Part shown: in pieces, positions 9,935 through 21,129 of the stretch | Layout of the letters: the number at the start of each line of letters is the position of its first letter | Numbering within the stretch: the first letter of the stretch is position 1 | Source: Polynucleobacter sp. MG-27-Goln-C1 | GTDB taxonomy: Bacteria; Pseudomonadota; Gammaproteobacteria; Burkholderiales; Burkholderiaceae | Reading direction: 5' to 3' | Assembly (NCBI RefSeq): GCF_018881905.1 | Contig: NZ_JACVPM010000002.1 | Coordinates: 496,001-560,000, forward strand | DNA: 64,000 nt | Notes under the pieces: model-generated | The model's input: the letters and a program-made list of their open reading frames with translations, nothing else | Databases searched by the model: none | Told to the model about the DNA's origin: nothing | Position numbers and translations under genes: made by a program

Positions 9935-10471
9935 ATGGCTGAATTAGCCACGATTGCACGCCCTTACGCGGAAGCACTTTTTCAAAGTGCTAAGCCTGCT
10001 GAGCTTGCTACTTGTTTAGAGCAGCTAAATGAATTGGCGCAGCTAGCTGCATTGCCAGAAGTTGCTGCTTTATCAAACAATCCAAAAGTATCTGCAGATG
10101 ATTTAAGCAAATTGCTTTCCGGCATGGTGAAGACAAAGCTGGATGGCAAAATCGCAAGCTTTTTAAATCTTGTAAATCAAAACCATCGCTTATCTGCTAT
10201 TCCTGAAATTGCTAGTCAATTTGAGGCAATGAAGAATCAGAGCGAAGGCGCAGCAGAAGTAATGATTACTAGCGCATTCCCATTAGAGGGTTCTGCGTTG
10301 AATGATTTGTTGTCAAGTTTGAAGAAGCGCTTTGGGGGTAAAGAATTGCGCCCAACTATTCAAGTAGATCCTGCGTTGATTGGCGGAGTTCGCATTCAAG
10401 TTGGAGATGAGGTGTTGGATAGTTCAGTTAAAGCACAGTTAGCTCAAATGCAAGCAAGTCTTGGCGCATAA
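9935..10471 (+). CDS. atpH: ATP synthase F1 subunit delta
   Basis: Subunit delta (OSCP equivalent) joins the top of the F1 head to the peripheral b stalk. It has 178 residues, the normal length. The start MAELATIARPYAEALFQSA is diagnostic, and the C-terminal region contains the conserved PALIGGVRIQVGDEVLDSS. It begins one base after the atpF stop, so the pair is likely translationally coupled. Confidence 0.97.
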   Translation: MAELATIARPYAEALFQSAKPAELATCLEQLNELAQLAALPEVAALSNNPKVSADDLSKLLSGMVKTKLDGKIASFLNLVNQNHRLSAIPEIASQFEAMKNQSEGAAEVMITSAFPLEGSALNDLLSSLKKRFGGKELRPTIQVDPALIGGVRIQVGDEVLDSSVKAQLAQMQASLGA

Positions 10472-10516
10472 GTTATCCCTATTAAGAACATACGAAATAA
10501 GACCCAGGAGTAAGTA

Positions 10517-12058
10517 ATGCAACTCAACCCTTCCGAGATCAGTGAACTGATCAAAAGCCGAATTAGCGAAATGGGTGTTGATTCCCAACTTCGCAACGAA
10601 GGCACTGTAATTTCAGTGACCGACGGTATTTGCCGCGTACATGGCTTGTCTGGTGTTATGCAGGGCGAAATGTTGGAATTCCCTAACAACACAATCGGCC
10701 TCGCGTTGAACCTTGAGCGTGATTCAGTTGGTGCTGTGGTGTTGGGTGAGTACACCCACATTAAAGAAGGCGACCCAGTTAAATGTACTGGCCGCATTTT
10801 GGAAGTCCCAGTTGGCCCAGAGTTGCTAGGTCGCGTTGTAAACGCACTTGGTCAACCGATTGATGGCAAAGGCCCAATCAATACTAAGTTAACTGACTTT
10901 ATCGAAAAAGTTGCTCCAGGCGTTATCGCACGTCAATCCGTTAGTCAGCCAGTTCAAACTGGTTTGAAGGCGATTGATGCAATGGTTCCAATCGGCCGTG
11001 GTCAGCGCGAGTTGATCATTGGTGACCGTCAAACAGGTAAGACAGCAGTTGCAGTTGACGCGATCATTAACCAAAAAGGTAAAGGTGTTTATTGCGTTTA
11101 CGTTGCGATTGGTCAAAAAGCTTCTACTATTGCTAACGTTGTTCGCAAGCTCACTGAGCTTGGCGCAATGGAATACACCGTTGTTGTAGCAGCAAGTGCT
11201 TCTGAGTCTGCAGCGATGCAGTACCTCTCTGCATATGCAGGTTGCACAATGGGTGAATACTTCCGCGATCGCGGTGAAGATGCATTGATTGTTTATGACG
11301 ATTTAACAAAACAAGCTGTTGCATACCGTCAGATTTCTTTGCTCTTGCGCCGCCCACCAGGTCGCGAAGCTTACCCTGGCGACGTGTTCTACCTCCACTC
11401 ACGTTTGTTAGAGCGCGCTGCTCGTGTAAACGCCGAGTACGTAGAGAAATTTACAAACGGTTCAGTAAAAGGTAAGACGGGTTCTTTGACCGCATTGCCA
11501 ATTATTGAAACTCAAGCTGGTGACGTTTCTGCATTCGTTCCAACCAACGTAATTTCGATTACCGATGGCCAGATCTTCTTGGAAACTGACTTGTTTAACG
11601 CTGGCGTACGTCCTGCGATTAACGCCGGTATTTCTGTGTCACGTGTTGGTGGTGCAGCTCAAACTAAAGTCATTAAGAAATTGTCTGGCGGTATTCGTAC
11701 CGACTTGGCGCAATATCGTGAATTAGCAGCGTTTGCTCAGTTCGCTTCCGATCTTGACGAAGCAACTCGTAAGCAGTTAGAGCGCGGTCGTCGTGTTACG
11801 GAATTGTGTAAGCAAGCTCAGTACAAGCCTTTGCAAGTTTGGGAAATGGCTGCGTCGCTCTACGCTGTTAACAACGGCTACTTTGATGACCTCGAAGTGA
11901 AAAACGTATTGCCATTCGAAAAAGGTTTGCAAGATCATTTGAAATCTAAATACGCTGATTTAGTTGGCCGTATTGAAGAGACTAAAGACTTGAGCAAAGA
12001 TGACGAAGCTGCTTTGCGTGCTGCAATTGAGGATTACAAGCGTTCAGCCTCTTTCTAA
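10517..12058 (+). CDS. atpA: ATP synthase F1 subunit alpha
   Basis: Non-catalytic nucleotide-binding subunit of the F1 hexamer. It has 513 residues. The P-loop GDRQTGKT is at residues 169-176, and the signature [13 protein letters not shown] is present near residue 370. The N-terminal [16 protein letters not shown] segment contacts subunit delta. An AGGAG ribosome site lies in front of the ATG. Domain order is as in all F-type alpha subunits: beta-barrel, nucleotide-binding domain, C-terminal helices. No anomaly seen. Confidence 0.99.
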   Translation: MQLNPSEISELIKSRISEMGVDSQLRNEGTVISVTDGICRVHGLSGVMQGEMLEFPNNTIGLALNLERDSVGAVVLGEYTHIKEGDPVKCTGRILEVPVGPELLGRVVNALGQPIDGKGPINTKLTDFIEKVAPGVIARQSVSQPVQTGLKAIDAMVPIGRGQRELIIGDRQTGKTAVAVDAIINQKGKGVYCVYVAIGQKASTIANVVRKLTELGAMEYTVVVAASASESAAMQYLSAYAGCTMGEYFRDRGEDALIVYDDLTKQAVAYRQISLLLRRPPGREAYPGDVFYLHSRLLERAARVNAEYVEKFTNGSVKGKTGSLTALPIIETQAGDVSAFVPTNVISITDGQIFLETDLFNAGVRPAINAGISVSRVGGAAQTKVIKKLSGGIRTDLAQYRELAAFAQFASDLDEATRKQLERGRRVTELCKQAQYKPLQVWEMAASLYAVNNGYFDDLEVKNVLPFEKGLQDHLKSKYADLVGRIEETKDLSKDDEAALRAAIEDYKRSASF

Positions 12059-12075
12059 GAGGGCTCGCATAAATC

Positions 12076-12945
12076 ATGGCAAGCACAAAAGAGATACGAT
12101 CTAAGATCAAGAGCGTGCAAAACACGCGCAAGATCACGAAGGCAATGGAAATGGTCGCCGCATCCAAGATGCGTCGCGCCCAAGAGCGCATGCGTAATGC
12201 GCGTCCATATGCTGAAAAAATTCGTGAGATTGTTGCCAATCTTTCCAAAGCAAATCCTGAGTTCCGCCCTGCTTACATGGCAACTCGTGAAGTGAAGAAA
12301 ATTGGCACGATCTTGGTAACAACAGACAAAGGTTTGTGCGGGGGTTTAAATACCAACGTATTGCGTCTGATTGCAAACCAAGTGCGCGATATGGAAGGCA
12401 GCAATGTTGGCATTGAATACACTGCCATCGGTTCAAAAGGCCTCCAGTTTTTAAATCGCTCTAAAGCAAAACTTATTTCTCAAACAATTCAGATTGGTGA
12501 TACACCACATATGGATGTTTTAATTGGTGCAATTACCGCCCAATTGGAAGCGTTTGAGCGCGGCGAAATTGATGCTGTTTATTTGGCATACACCCGCTTT
12601 GTTAACGCAATGAAACAAGAGCCTGTTTTAGAAAAACTCTTACCTTTGGAGCCTGCTGCATTAACTCCAGAAGAGAAGGCAGGAAATTCTTGGGATTACA
12701 TCTACGAACCAGATGCAGAGTCTATTTTGAATGGCTTGCTCAAGCGTTACGTAGAGGCAATGATTTATCAAGCTGTTGCTGAGAATATGGCTTCAGAACA
12801 ATCTGCACGTATGGTCTCTATGAAGGCCGCTTCAGATAATGCGAAGAATGTAATCGGCGAATTGCAATTGGAATACAACAAGACACGACAGGCTGCTATT
12901 ACTAAAGAGTTGTCAGAGATTGTTGGCGGAGCGGCTGCTGTTTAA
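12076..12945 (+). CDS. atpG: ATP synthase F1 subunit gamma
   Basis: Central rotor shaft that drives the conformational cycle of the beta subunits. It has 289 residues. The N-terminal helix [20 protein letters not shown] and a C-terminal helix ending [14 protein letters not shown] form the coiled coil inside the F1 head. The conserved [12 protein letters not shown] segment is near residues 85-96. It sits 17 bases after atpA. Confidence 0.98.
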   Translation: MASTKEIRSKIKSVQNTRKITKAMEMVAASKMRRAQERMRNARPYAEKIREIVANLSKANPEFRPAYMATREVKKIGTILVTTDKGLCGGLNTNVLRLIANQVRDMEGSNVGIEYTAIGSKGLQFLNRSKAKLISQTIQIGDTPHMDVLIGAITAQLEAFERGEIDAVYLAYTRFVNAMKQEPVLEKLLPLEPAALTPEEKAGNSWDYIYEPDAESILNGLLKRYVEAMIYQAVAENMASEQSARMVSMKAASDNAKNVIGELQLEYNKTRQAAITKELSEIVGGAAAV

Positions 12946-12985
12946 GCGGTCAGCGTTTAGGAATACGAAAGAATTCAGGAATTAA

Positions 12986-14401
<1,416 letters not shown>

Positions 14402-14422
14402 TCGAACTCATCTAGGGAAATT

Positions 14423-14839
14423 ATGTCAACCATACGCGTCGATGTAGTAAGTGCTGAGCAATCTATTTTCAGCGGTGAAGCCAAGTTTGTTGCGCTTCCC
14501 GGTGAGAATGGAGAGCTCGGTATTTTGCGCGGCCACACTCCTTTGATTACACGCATTCGTCCAGGTTCAGTTCGTATTGAAAAAGCTGACGGGGATGAAG
14601 AGTTTGTATTCGTTGCGGGCGGCTATTTAGAAGTTCAGCCTGATCATGTCACTGTATTGGCAGACACTGCTATTCGCGGCCATGATTTAGATGAAGCTAA
14701 AGCTAACGAAGCTAAGAAGCGCGCTGAAGAAGCTATGCAAAATCGTGGTACTGACTTTGATCTGGCATTGGCTCAATCAGAGTTTGCAATGGCGGCGGCA
14801 CAGCTTGCAGCTATTGCTCGTTTCCGTCGTAAAAAGTAA
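14423..14839 (+). CDS. atpC: ATP synthase F1 subunit epsilon
   Basis: Rotor subunit that couples gamma to the c-ring and can inhibit ATP hydrolysis. It has 138 residues: an N-terminal beta-sandwich with the signature [16 protein letters not shown], then a C-terminal helical hairpin rich in Ala and Glu (from about residue 88). It is the last atp gene; hemE begins 15 bases later and probably belongs to the same transcript. Confidence 0.98.
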   Translation: MSTIRVDVVSAEQSIFSGEAKFVALPGENGELGILRGHTPLITRIRPGSVRIEKADGDEEFVFVAGGYLEVQPDHVTVLADTAIRGHDLDEAKANEAKKRAEEAMQNRGTDFDLALAQSEFAMAAAQLAAIARFRRKK

Positions 14840-14854
14840 GAGCCGGTCATCTCC

Positions 14855-15967
14855 TTGTTGTTAAATGATCGGTTTTTAAAAGCCTGCTTGGGCGAAGCGG
14901 TTGATCAAACTCCGCTTTGGCTCATGCGCCAAGCAGGCCGTTATCTACCTGAGTACAACGCTACTCGCGCAAGAGCTGGAAGCTTTCTCGGCCTTGCTAA
15001 AAACCCAGCCTACGCTACTGAAGTAACGCTCCAGCCATTGGATCGCTATCCATTAGATGCAGCAATTTTGTTCTCTGACATTTTGACCATACCTGATGCA
15101 ATGGGTTTAGGTTTGAAATTTACTGCTGGTGAAGGCCCTAGTTTTGATCATCCCCTTCGCACAGAAGAGGCAGTAAAAAAATTACGTGTTGCGGATATGG
15201 ATCAGCTCAAATATGTTTTTGATGCTGTGTCTGAAATTCGAAAAGCACTGATTCAGGATGGTAAGCAGCGCGTTCCTTTAATCGGTTTCTCTGGAAGCCC
15301 ATGGACACTAGCTTGCTACATGATTGATGGTTCGGGCTCTGATGATTTCCGTCACGCCAAGACCATGATGTTTAGCCGCCCTGATTTACTTGAGCATATT
15401 CTTGAAATTAACGTGCAGTCTGTTGCCGCATATTTAATTGAGCAGGTTAAAGCCGGTGCACAAGCGCTGATGATTTTTGATACTTGGGGAGGTTTACTCC
15501 CCGATGGTTGGTATCAACGCATGTCTTTGGCCGCCATGCAAAAAGTGATCGCGCTATTACCTCGTGAGCATGAGGGACGTAAGATCCCAATCATTATGTT
15601 TACTAAAGGCGGTGGAATTTGGTTGAATGATATGGCTCAGGTCGGCGCAGATGTTATTGCGATCGACTGGACTATGCGCTTAAGTCGAGCCCGCAAGCAG
15701 CTAATAGAAATTAATAAGCCGCTGGCACTGCAGGGTAATTTAGACCCGCTTATTTTGTTTTCGGAGCCAAATCAAATCTCGGCAGCTGCCGAAGCTCTTT
15801 TGAATGATTTGGCTGGCGCCCCCGCGCTAAAACCAGGGCTTCATTCGCTCGATGGCCATATCTTTAATCTTGGTCACGGCATTAATCAATTCACCCCGCC
15901 CGAAAGCGTAGTGGCATTATCTGAGACTGTAATTTCCAAGTCAAAAGCCCTGCGGGCAGCGAAATAA
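14855..15967 (+). CDS. hemE: uroporphyrinogen decarboxylase
   Basis: Cytoplasmic haem-pathway enzyme that removes four carboxyl groups from uroporphyrinogen III to give coproporphyrinogen III. It has 370 residues. The family signature [11 protein letters not shown] starts at residue 24, and [12 protein letters not shown] carries a conserved aspartate. The frame has no ATG before the conserved N-terminus and an in-frame stop lies just upstream, so the start must be TTG at 14855 or 14858. The 15-base gap to atpC suggests read-through from the ATP synthase operon. Confidence 0.97.
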   Translation: MLLNDRFLKACLGEAVDQTPLWLMRQAGRYLPEYNATRARAGSFLGLAKNPAYATEVTLQPLDRYPLDAAILFSDILTIPDAMGLGLKFTAGEGPSFDHPLRTEEAVKKLRVADMDQLKYVFDAVSEIRKALIQDGKQRVPLIGFSGSPWTLACYMIDGSGSDDFRHAKTMMFSRPDLLEHILEINVQSVAAYLIEQVKAGAQALMIFDTWGGLLPDGWYQRMSLAAMQKVIALLPREHEGRKIPIIMFTKGGGIWLNDMAQVGADVIAIDWTMRLSRARKQLIEINKPLALQGNLDPLILFSEPNQISAAAEALLNDLAGAPALKPGLHSLDGHIFNLGHGINQFTPPESVVALSETVISKSKALRAAK

Positions 15968-16008
15968 GCACAAGTAATTACTAACTTTAGCCAATATTTC
16001 TGTAAAAG

Positions 16009-16204
16009 TTATGCACAGAAATGTGCAGAATCATAAATACAGTGAGATTCGTGATAATTATGAACTTTCACCTTTAGTAATCAATGTAACTTATTGATTT
16101 ATATAGATAATAAACATAATGCTGATTTTCTATGCAAAATAGCATTCCTATAAAATAAGCATATAAATCTAAAACAGCGAATGATATCCACAGACTTATC
16201 CACA
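16009..16204. other. AT-rich gap with a cluster of DnaA boxes
   Basis: The 261-base space between hemE and priA is strongly AT-rich. It contains two perfect TTATNCACA DnaA boxes in the same orientation: TTATGCACA (16009-16017) and TTATCCACA (16196-16204). Two near matches are ATATCCACA (16184-16192) and, on the other strand, TTCTGCACA (complement of 16022-16030). The first and last of these boxes on the left form the palindrome TGCACA-GAAA-TGTGCA (16012-16027). The AT-rich tract 16070-16180 lies between the two groups. This resembles a small replication-origin-like or DnaA-responsive region. dnaA itself is not in the window. Confidence 0.55.
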
Positions 16205-16228
16205 GGATAAGATGGAAAAATTAAGTAA

Positions 16229-18361
16229 ATGATGCCCAAGCCCATCGTTGTGCAGGTAGTGATAGATAAGCCTTTGGCCCAGGGATTTGACTATCTGTGG
16301 GATGCTGAAAAATTAGGCAAATTACCAGAGATTGGCAATGTGGTTGAAGTATCTTTTGCCAGATCTAAGGCAGTTGGGCTCGTTATAAAAGTGAGTAATC
16401 ACTCCGGATTTGATTTAGAGAAACTCAAACCTGTGGACCGCCTTGCTCCACTCCCTGTATTCGACCCAGCCTTATTGCGCTTGATGAATTTTGCAAGTCA
16501 GTATTACGTCCATGCTTTGGGAGAAACGATATTGCCGGTTATTCCACAGATGTGGAAAAAGGCCGATGATTGGGAAAAGATCCCAGAGAAATTGGAGTCA
16601 GCAGAAAAGAAAAGCAAAAAAAAGATAGAAGTGATACCAGAAGGACTGATCACCTTCAATCAGTTGAACGAAGAGCAAAAAAAAGCATTACAGGAATTGT
16701 TGGCGGGTGGTGCAAAAGAAAATCAATTTAGAGCAATCTTATTGCAGGGCCAAACAGGCAGCGGTAAGACCGCAGTTTTTTTGAATTGGCTAGCAAGCAT
16801 TCTCAAAGATGAAAGTGCCCAAGTGTTATTGCTGGTGCCGGAAATTAATTTAACACCGCAATTAGAGCGCCGCGTGAAAGCCTATTTTCCAGAGAAAAAA
16901 ATGGCTGTTCTGCATAGCGGCGTCAGTGAAAAGAAAAGGGGCATTGCTTGGTATGAAGCAATGACAGGCAAAGCGCAAATTATTCTAGGAACAAGGTTGG
17001 CAGCTTTAACGCCAATGCCAAACTTACGCGCTATCGTGGTAGATGAAGAGCATGACACATCATACAAACAACAAGATGGTACGCGTTACTCTGCAAGAGA
17101 TTTAGCAATCTGGCGCGCTCACGATCAAAAAATTCCTATTCTCTTGTCTTCGGCTACGCCATCATTAGAGACTTGGCTGGCCGCTAAATCGAGTCGATAT
17201 GAATATATTCGGCTGGATCAACGGGCGCAGGGTGCAAGCTTGCCAAGTGTGCATCTTATAAATACGCGAGATCCACAAAATCAATTTAGTCCAGGTGATG
17301 TAGGCGCACCAAAGGAAAAAAGCCTAATCACCAAAACACTTGCAAACGCTATTAGCAAATCCCTCGCAGCAAAAAAACAATGCTTAATTTTGATTAATCG
17401 TCGCGGCTATGCGCCCGTTCTCAGCTGCTCAGCATGCAATTGGTTGTCAAAATGTACCCAGTGCTCAACCTACACCGTAATGCATAAAGCTGGTGCATTA
17501 GGAAAGCGATCGGTATTGAGTTGTCATCACTGTGGGCTGGTAAAGCCGATTCCACAGTTTTGCCCAGACTGTGGCAATGCTGATTTAAAAACTTTAGGCC
17601 ATGGCACACAAAAGCTAGAAGACGCCATTGAGGAAATGTGGCCACAAGCTAGAGTGCTACGGGTCGATACAGATTCAAGCAGAAAGAGTAAGGGCGCAGA
17701 AGCGCTCTTTCAGGAAATACATGATGGCAATGTAGATATTGTCGTTGGCACTCAAATGATTGCCAAAGGCCATGACTATCAAAACATTGGATTGGTTGCA
17801 GTCTTAGATGCGGATAGTCGACTTTATTCAGCTGATTTCAGGGCGGCTGAAAGATTATTTGCTCAGTTGGTGCAGGTTGCTGGTCGTGCGGGAAGGTCGG
17901 GCACTAGTGGTGAAGCGGGTGGAGATATTTACATTGAAACGCAGTACCCAGAGTCACCGGTATTTCAGTATTTACTTAGACATGATGTGGATGGCTTTTT
18001 AGCATTTACTGCGAGTGAGCGTGAAGAGGCAAAATTACCTCCCTACTCTTATCAAGCTCTTATTCATGCTGAAGGTAAAATCCTAGATAAGGCGATTCAG
18101 TTTTTGAATGAGCTAAAAGCACGCATGAAAAGTAGAGGCATGATTACTAAAGAATTAAAGGTCTATGACCCTGTGCCTAAGCCAGTGATGAGAGTAGCAG
18201 GCTCAGAGCGCGCCCAACTGCTTATTGAATCGGGTAATCGGAAGGCCCTGCAAGAGGCTCTTGAAATGGTTGATCAAGAGCTACGTCAAGATTCCGCAGG
18301 AAGAATTAGTAAAACATCGCGCATTCGTTGGCTGGTAGAGCGCGACCCAATTTCTATTTAA
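16229..18361 (+). CDS. priA: primosomal protein N' (replication restart helicase PriA)
   Basis: 3'-5' superfamily 2 helicase that recognises stalled forks and reloads the replicative helicase. It has 710 residues. The N-terminal fork-binding domain is followed by a charged Lys-rich linker (about residues 125-135). Walker A GQTGSGKT is at 174-181 and DEEH at 272-275. The zinc-binding insertion has eight cysteines at residues 399, 402, 408, 411, 431, 434, 444 and 447. The ATG at 16229 is immediately followed by a second ATG that could also serve as start. It is preceded by the DnaA-box cluster. Its 3' end overlaps the convergent gcvH by four bases. Confidence 0.97.
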   Translation: MMPKPIVVQVVIDKPLAQGFDYLWDAEKLGKLPEIGNVVEVSFARSKAVGLVIKVSNHSGFDLEKLKPVDRLAPLPVFDPALLRLMNFASQYYVHALGETILPVIPQMWKKADDWEKIPEKLESAEKKSKKKIEVIPEGLITFNQLNEEQKKALQELLAGGAKENQFRAILLQGQTGSGKTAVFLNWLASILKDESAQVLLLVPEINLTPQLERRVKAYFPEKKMAVLHSGVSEKKRGIAWYEAMTGKAQIILGTRLAALTPMPNLRAIVVDEEHDTSYKQQDGTRYSARDLAIWRAHDQKIPILLSSATPSLETWLAAKSSRYEYIRLDQRAQGASLPSVHLINTRDPQNQFSPGDVGAPKEKSLITKTLANAISKSLAAKKQCLILINRRGYAPVLSCSACNWLSKCTQCSTYTVMHKAGALGKRSVLSCHHCGLVKPIPQFCPDCGNADLKTLGHGTQKLEDAIEEMWPQARVLRVDTDSSRKSKGAEALFQEIHDGNVDIVVGTQMIAKGHDYQNIGLVAVLDADSRLYSADFRAAERLFAQLVQVAGRAGRSGTSGEAGGDIYIETQYPESPVFQYLLRHDVDGFLAFTASEREEAKLPPYSYQALIHAEGKILDKAIQFLNELKARMKSRGMITKELKVYDPVPKPVMRVAGSERAQLLIESGNRKALQEALEMVDQELRQDSAGRISKTSRIRWLVERDPISI

Positions 18362-18750
18362 GCACCTGGCCCAGATTCATATTGCGCAAGAGGCATCAAG
18401 GCGTTGAGTTCTGTAGTCAGAGATTCAGTTGATGTCGGTTTAATTTTAAACAGCCAAACTGCATAGGGCTTTGTGTTTACGATTTCAGGGCTTGCATCCA
18501 TCTCTTCATTGAGGGCGACAATCTCACCGCTAATAGGAGTATGAATATCACTCGCCGCTTTAACGGACTCGATTGCAGAGATAGCCTCACCCTGCTTTAC
18601 TAATTGCCCAATTTTCGGTGCCTGAAAAAACATCACATCACCTAAAGCTTCTTGCGCATGATTGCTGATGCCGACCCAAACCAGTCCATCATCTTCAGTG
18701 CTGGCCCACTCATGTGTTTCTGCGAATTTAAATGTGTCTTGAGTTTTCAT
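18358..18750 (-). CDS. gcvH: glycine cleavage system H protein
   Basis: Lipoyl-carrier protein that shuttles the aminomethyl group between the P, T and L proteins of glycine cleavage. It has 130 residues. The lipoylated lysine is Lys64 in AISAIESVKAASDI. The start MKTQDTFKFAETHEWAS and SPEIVNTKPYAVWLFKIKP are characteristic; the latter is slightly compressed relative to the common PYGEGWL form. gcvT and gcvP are not adjacent, which is unusual. Its stop overlaps the convergent priA stop by four bases. Confidence 0.93.
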   Translation of the reverse strand: MKTQDTFKFAETHEWASTEDDGLVWVGISNHAQEALGDVMFFQAPKIGQLVKQGEAISAIESVKAASDIHTPISGEIVALNEEMDASPEIVNTKPYAVWLFKIKPTSTESLTTELNALMPLAQYESGPGA

Positions 18751-18823
18751 TGTGTATCCTGTGAGATGTATTCTAGCGTCTTTGCCATAAACTAGTGGCT
18801 AATCAATTTAAGTATTTTTATCT

Positions 18824-19462
18824 ATGCCGATCAAATTAGGAATTGTTCCCGTTACTCCATTCGAGCAAAACTGTTCTATCTTGGTTTGCCAAGAAACTGG
18901 CGATGCGGCGGTGGTGGATCCAGGGGGTGATATTGACAAGATCTTGGATGCCGTTAAACAAATGGGTGGTACCGTTAAAAAGATCTTACTCACTCACGGA
19001 CACCTTGATCATTGTGCTGCAGCTAAGGACTTATCGGATCAATTGGGCGTGCCTATTGAAGGCCCACAAATTGCTGAACAGTTTTGGTTAGATCAATTGC
19101 CCGAGCAAACTGTACGATTTGGATTTGGTCATGCAAAAGCATTTGTGCCTACTCGCTGGTTAGAGGATGGCGATCACGTACAAGTTGGTAATGTTGATTT
19201 AGAAGTTTTGCATTGTCCTGGGCACACGCCTGGACATATTGTCTTCTTTGATAAAGAAGATCGTTTGGCTTTAGTGGGCGATGTACTTTTTGCTGGATCA
19301 ATAGGAAGAACAGATTTTCCGCGCGGCAATCATGCCGATTTAATTAATGCGATTAAGACAAAGTTATGGCCGCTAGGTGACGACGTGCAGTTTGTTCCGG
19401 GGCACGGGCCTATGTCGACTTTTGGCAAAGAGCGCCAAACAAATCCCTACGTAGGGGATTGA
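18824..19462 (+). CDS. MBL-fold metallohydrolase, glyoxalase II-like (YcbL type)
   Basis: Metallo-beta-lactamase-fold hydrolase of 212 residues. The metal-binding motif HGHLDH is at residues 58-63, further ligands appear in HCPGHTPGH and ALVGDVLFAGSIGRTD, and the closing PGHGPMS carries the last histidine. The short length without the C-terminal substrate-binding domain of classical glyoxalase II favours the YcbL subgroup. Those hydrolyse S-lactoylglutathione or related thioesters, but the substrate here cannot be assigned. It is divergent from gcvH and followed by a hairpin terminator. Confidence 0.88.
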   Translation: MPIKLGIVPVTPFEQNCSILVCQETGDAAVVDPGGDIDKILDAVKQMGGTVKKILLTHGHLDHCAAAKDLSDQLGVPIEGPQIAEQFWLDQLPEQTVRFGFGHAKAFVPTRWLEDGDHVQVGNVDLEVLHCPGHTPGHIVFFDKEDRLALVGDVLFAGSIGRTDFPRGNHADLINAIKTKLWPLGDDVQFVPGHGPMSTFGKERQTNPYVGD

Positions 19463-19481
19463 TAAAACTTAAAGTGGGGAC

Positions 19482-19504
19482 GCCTAATTAAGAATTAGGC
19501 TTTT
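19482..19504 (+). terminator. Rho-independent terminator after the MBL-fold gene
   Basis: GCCTAATT and AATTAGGC form an 8-bp stem with a 3-base loop followed by TTTT. The stem also contains the stop codon of the convergent 61-residue gene. Confidence 0.65.
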
Positions 19505-19680
19505 GCTGAGCCGGTGCGATGTGTGCGGTTATACAAACAGCTAGCGCAAATCCAACGTTGCTTACGATTGCTCGTCGGAATCCATGTGCCACCTTCCAGG
19601 CGCTTTTCGCGACTGCATGAAGAGCAAAACTTAAGGCTCTGTGAGGTTTCTTGGGTAGCAGCTGGAGTCGAGGTAGTCAT
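19495..19680 (-). CDS. small CxxC/CxxC protein, putative zinc ribbon
   Basis: A 61-residue minus-strand protein with two CxxC pairs at residues 19/22 and 45/48, spaced as in a zinc ribbon. The linker is basic and Trp-containing, and the C-terminus is basic. No named family is recognised. The ATG at 19680 is taken as start; a TTG two codons earlier is also possible. No strong ribosome site is visible. It lies between the MBL-fold gene (convergent) and the desaturase gene (same strand, 41 bases upstream), so it could share the desaturase transcript. A nucleic-acid or protein-binding role is possible but not shown. Confidence 0.6.
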   Translation of the reverse strand: MTTSTPAATQETSQSLKFCSSCSREKRLEGGTWIPTSNRKQRWICASCLYNRTHRTGSAKA

Positions 19681-19721
19681 GGGCAATCCGGGTAAGCCAA
19701 ATCTTGTACAGAAGATCTATT

Positions 19722-20864
19722 TTACCCGTTTTGTCCCGCTGGGGCTGGGCTTAGGACGACTCTGACAGAATCAGCCGTTTTATTGCCATCAAAATCTAGC
19801 CAAGCCTTGTTTTCGAAGTCATAGAGCTTGCATTTGCGCGCTGTATCGAAATACCATGCCCAAGAGAACTTTTGTACAAAAATACGCTCTGGAAGGATGG
19901 TTTCGAGGGTATTTTGGGCTTCTTGCAGGCGATATAGCGGTACGCTCATATCCACGTGATGGGCTGTGTGCTCCATGATATGGTGCATTAAGGAGCCCCA
20001 AATCCAGTTAAAGGTCAAATGAACCGTGGTTGAAACAAAAGGCTGGGCGCGTAACCACTCAGACTTCTTGTCGTACCAAGAAACTTTTGGATGGGTGTGG
20101 TGAACATAGACCACAAAGCCAATCATGCCGTTCCAGAATAGGAATGGGATGGCGAAGCCAGTAATTAAGCCAAGCCAGATAGATTGCCCGGTAGCAATTG
20201 CACCTGCAATCAGGCAAGCAATCCAAATAATGGCAAAACCAGTCACCAATAAATTGTCTTTAAGGAAGATTGGACGATCGCCGGGTTTGTTCTTCGCATT
20301 AGGGAAGTACTCGCGCCTCCACCAGATTTCAATGAGGTAGTAGAAAACTGGACCCCAACCGCTACGATAAAGACGCTCTAAGGCTTTGCGCCATGCTGGC
20401 AGAGCATCAAATTCCGCTTTGGATAAAGGAGCCCAAACAAAGTCAAAGCCCTTGAGGTTAGTTTGGCCATGGTGAACTACGTTATGACCTACATCCCATA
20501 AGCTATATGGGGTTAAGGATGGCAAGAATGCGATGCGACCCAGTACTTTGTTGAGTTCGCGGTGAGGCGTATAGCTTTGATGGCAAGCGTCATGGCCCAA
20601 AATAAAGATACGGCCGGTAACAAAACCAGCAACCAAGCCCAAGATGATCTTGATGAGGATGCTTTCAACAAAAATTGTGCCTGCAATACAGGCAAGCCAC
20701 AAAACGGCATCTAACGCTAGAAGCGCGATTGCTTTTACGGTTTCTCCTTCAGCCATTGGGATCAGCCAACTACGAATGACTTTTCGATGCGGCAATGGAA
20801 GATCGGGAGCCAAAGGATTGGCAATAGATGGCTCAGCAAGTGCGGGATTTAGATGATTTGACAT
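19722..20864 (-). CDS. membrane fatty acid desaturase
   Basis: Di-iron integral-membrane desaturase that would introduce double bonds into acyl chains of lipids, adjusting membrane fluidity. It has 380 residues from the ATG at 20864; a TTG four codons earlier is possible. The three histidine boxes are clear: HDACH at 91-95, HNVVHH at 127-132 and HTAHH at 299-303, with an extra HHTHP at 255-259. Hydrophobic pairs lie around residues 48-88 and 206-255. The position of desaturation cannot be deduced. It is transcribed away from the tRNA-Arg gene's 3' end. Confidence 0.88.
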   Translation of the reverse strand: MSNHLNPALAEPSIANPLAPDLPLPHRKVIRSWLIPMAEGETVKAIALLALDAVLWLACIAGTIFVESILIKIILGLVAGFVTGRIFILGHDACHQSYTPHRELNKVLGRIAFLPSLTPYSLWDVGHNVVHHGQTNLKGFDFVWAPLSKAEFDALPAWRKALERLYRSGWGPVFYYLIEIWWRREYFPNAKNKPGDRPIFLKDNLLVTGFAIIWIACLIAGAIATGQSIWLGLITGFAIPFLFWNGMIGFVVYVHHTHPKVSWYDKKSEWLRAQPFVSTTVHLTFNWIWGSLMHHIMEHTAHHVDMSVPLYRLQEAQNTLETILPERIFVQKFSWAWYFDTARKCKLYDFENKAWLDFDGNKTADSVRVVLSPAPAGQNG

Positions 20865-20946
20865 GATTAGAATCAATAAGTTAGGTGCAAATGATAGCCT
20901 TTTTCACGAATTTACGCATGATGCAGGTCAAAAACCCCCTCTGTTT

Positions 20947-21022
20947 TGGTGCGCCCGGCAGGAATCGAACCTGCGACCCTTGGCTTCGGAGGCCAATACT
21001 CTATCCACTGAGCTACGGGCGC
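20947..21022 (-). tRNA. tRNA-Arg (anticodon CCG)
   Basis: A 76-nt cloverleaf on the minus strand: 5' acceptor arm GCGCCCG, anticodon stem TTGGC/GCCAA around CTCCGAA (anticodon CCG, codon CGG), T-arm with GGTTCGATTCC, discriminator A and an encoded CCA. Confidence 0.97.
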
Positions 21023-21129
21023 CAGTAGGGAATTCGCTAACTACACTATTGTAAGTGCCTATATCCCCACGGGTCTCGTTATAATCTTGGCAAAGTAACC
21101 CCTAAAACCCGTCAAACGATAAAAGTCCT

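Noticed and set aside
16535-16546. TTATTCCACA within priA as a DnaA box
   Set aside because: It has an extra base relative to TTATNCACA and lies in coding sequence away from the cluster.
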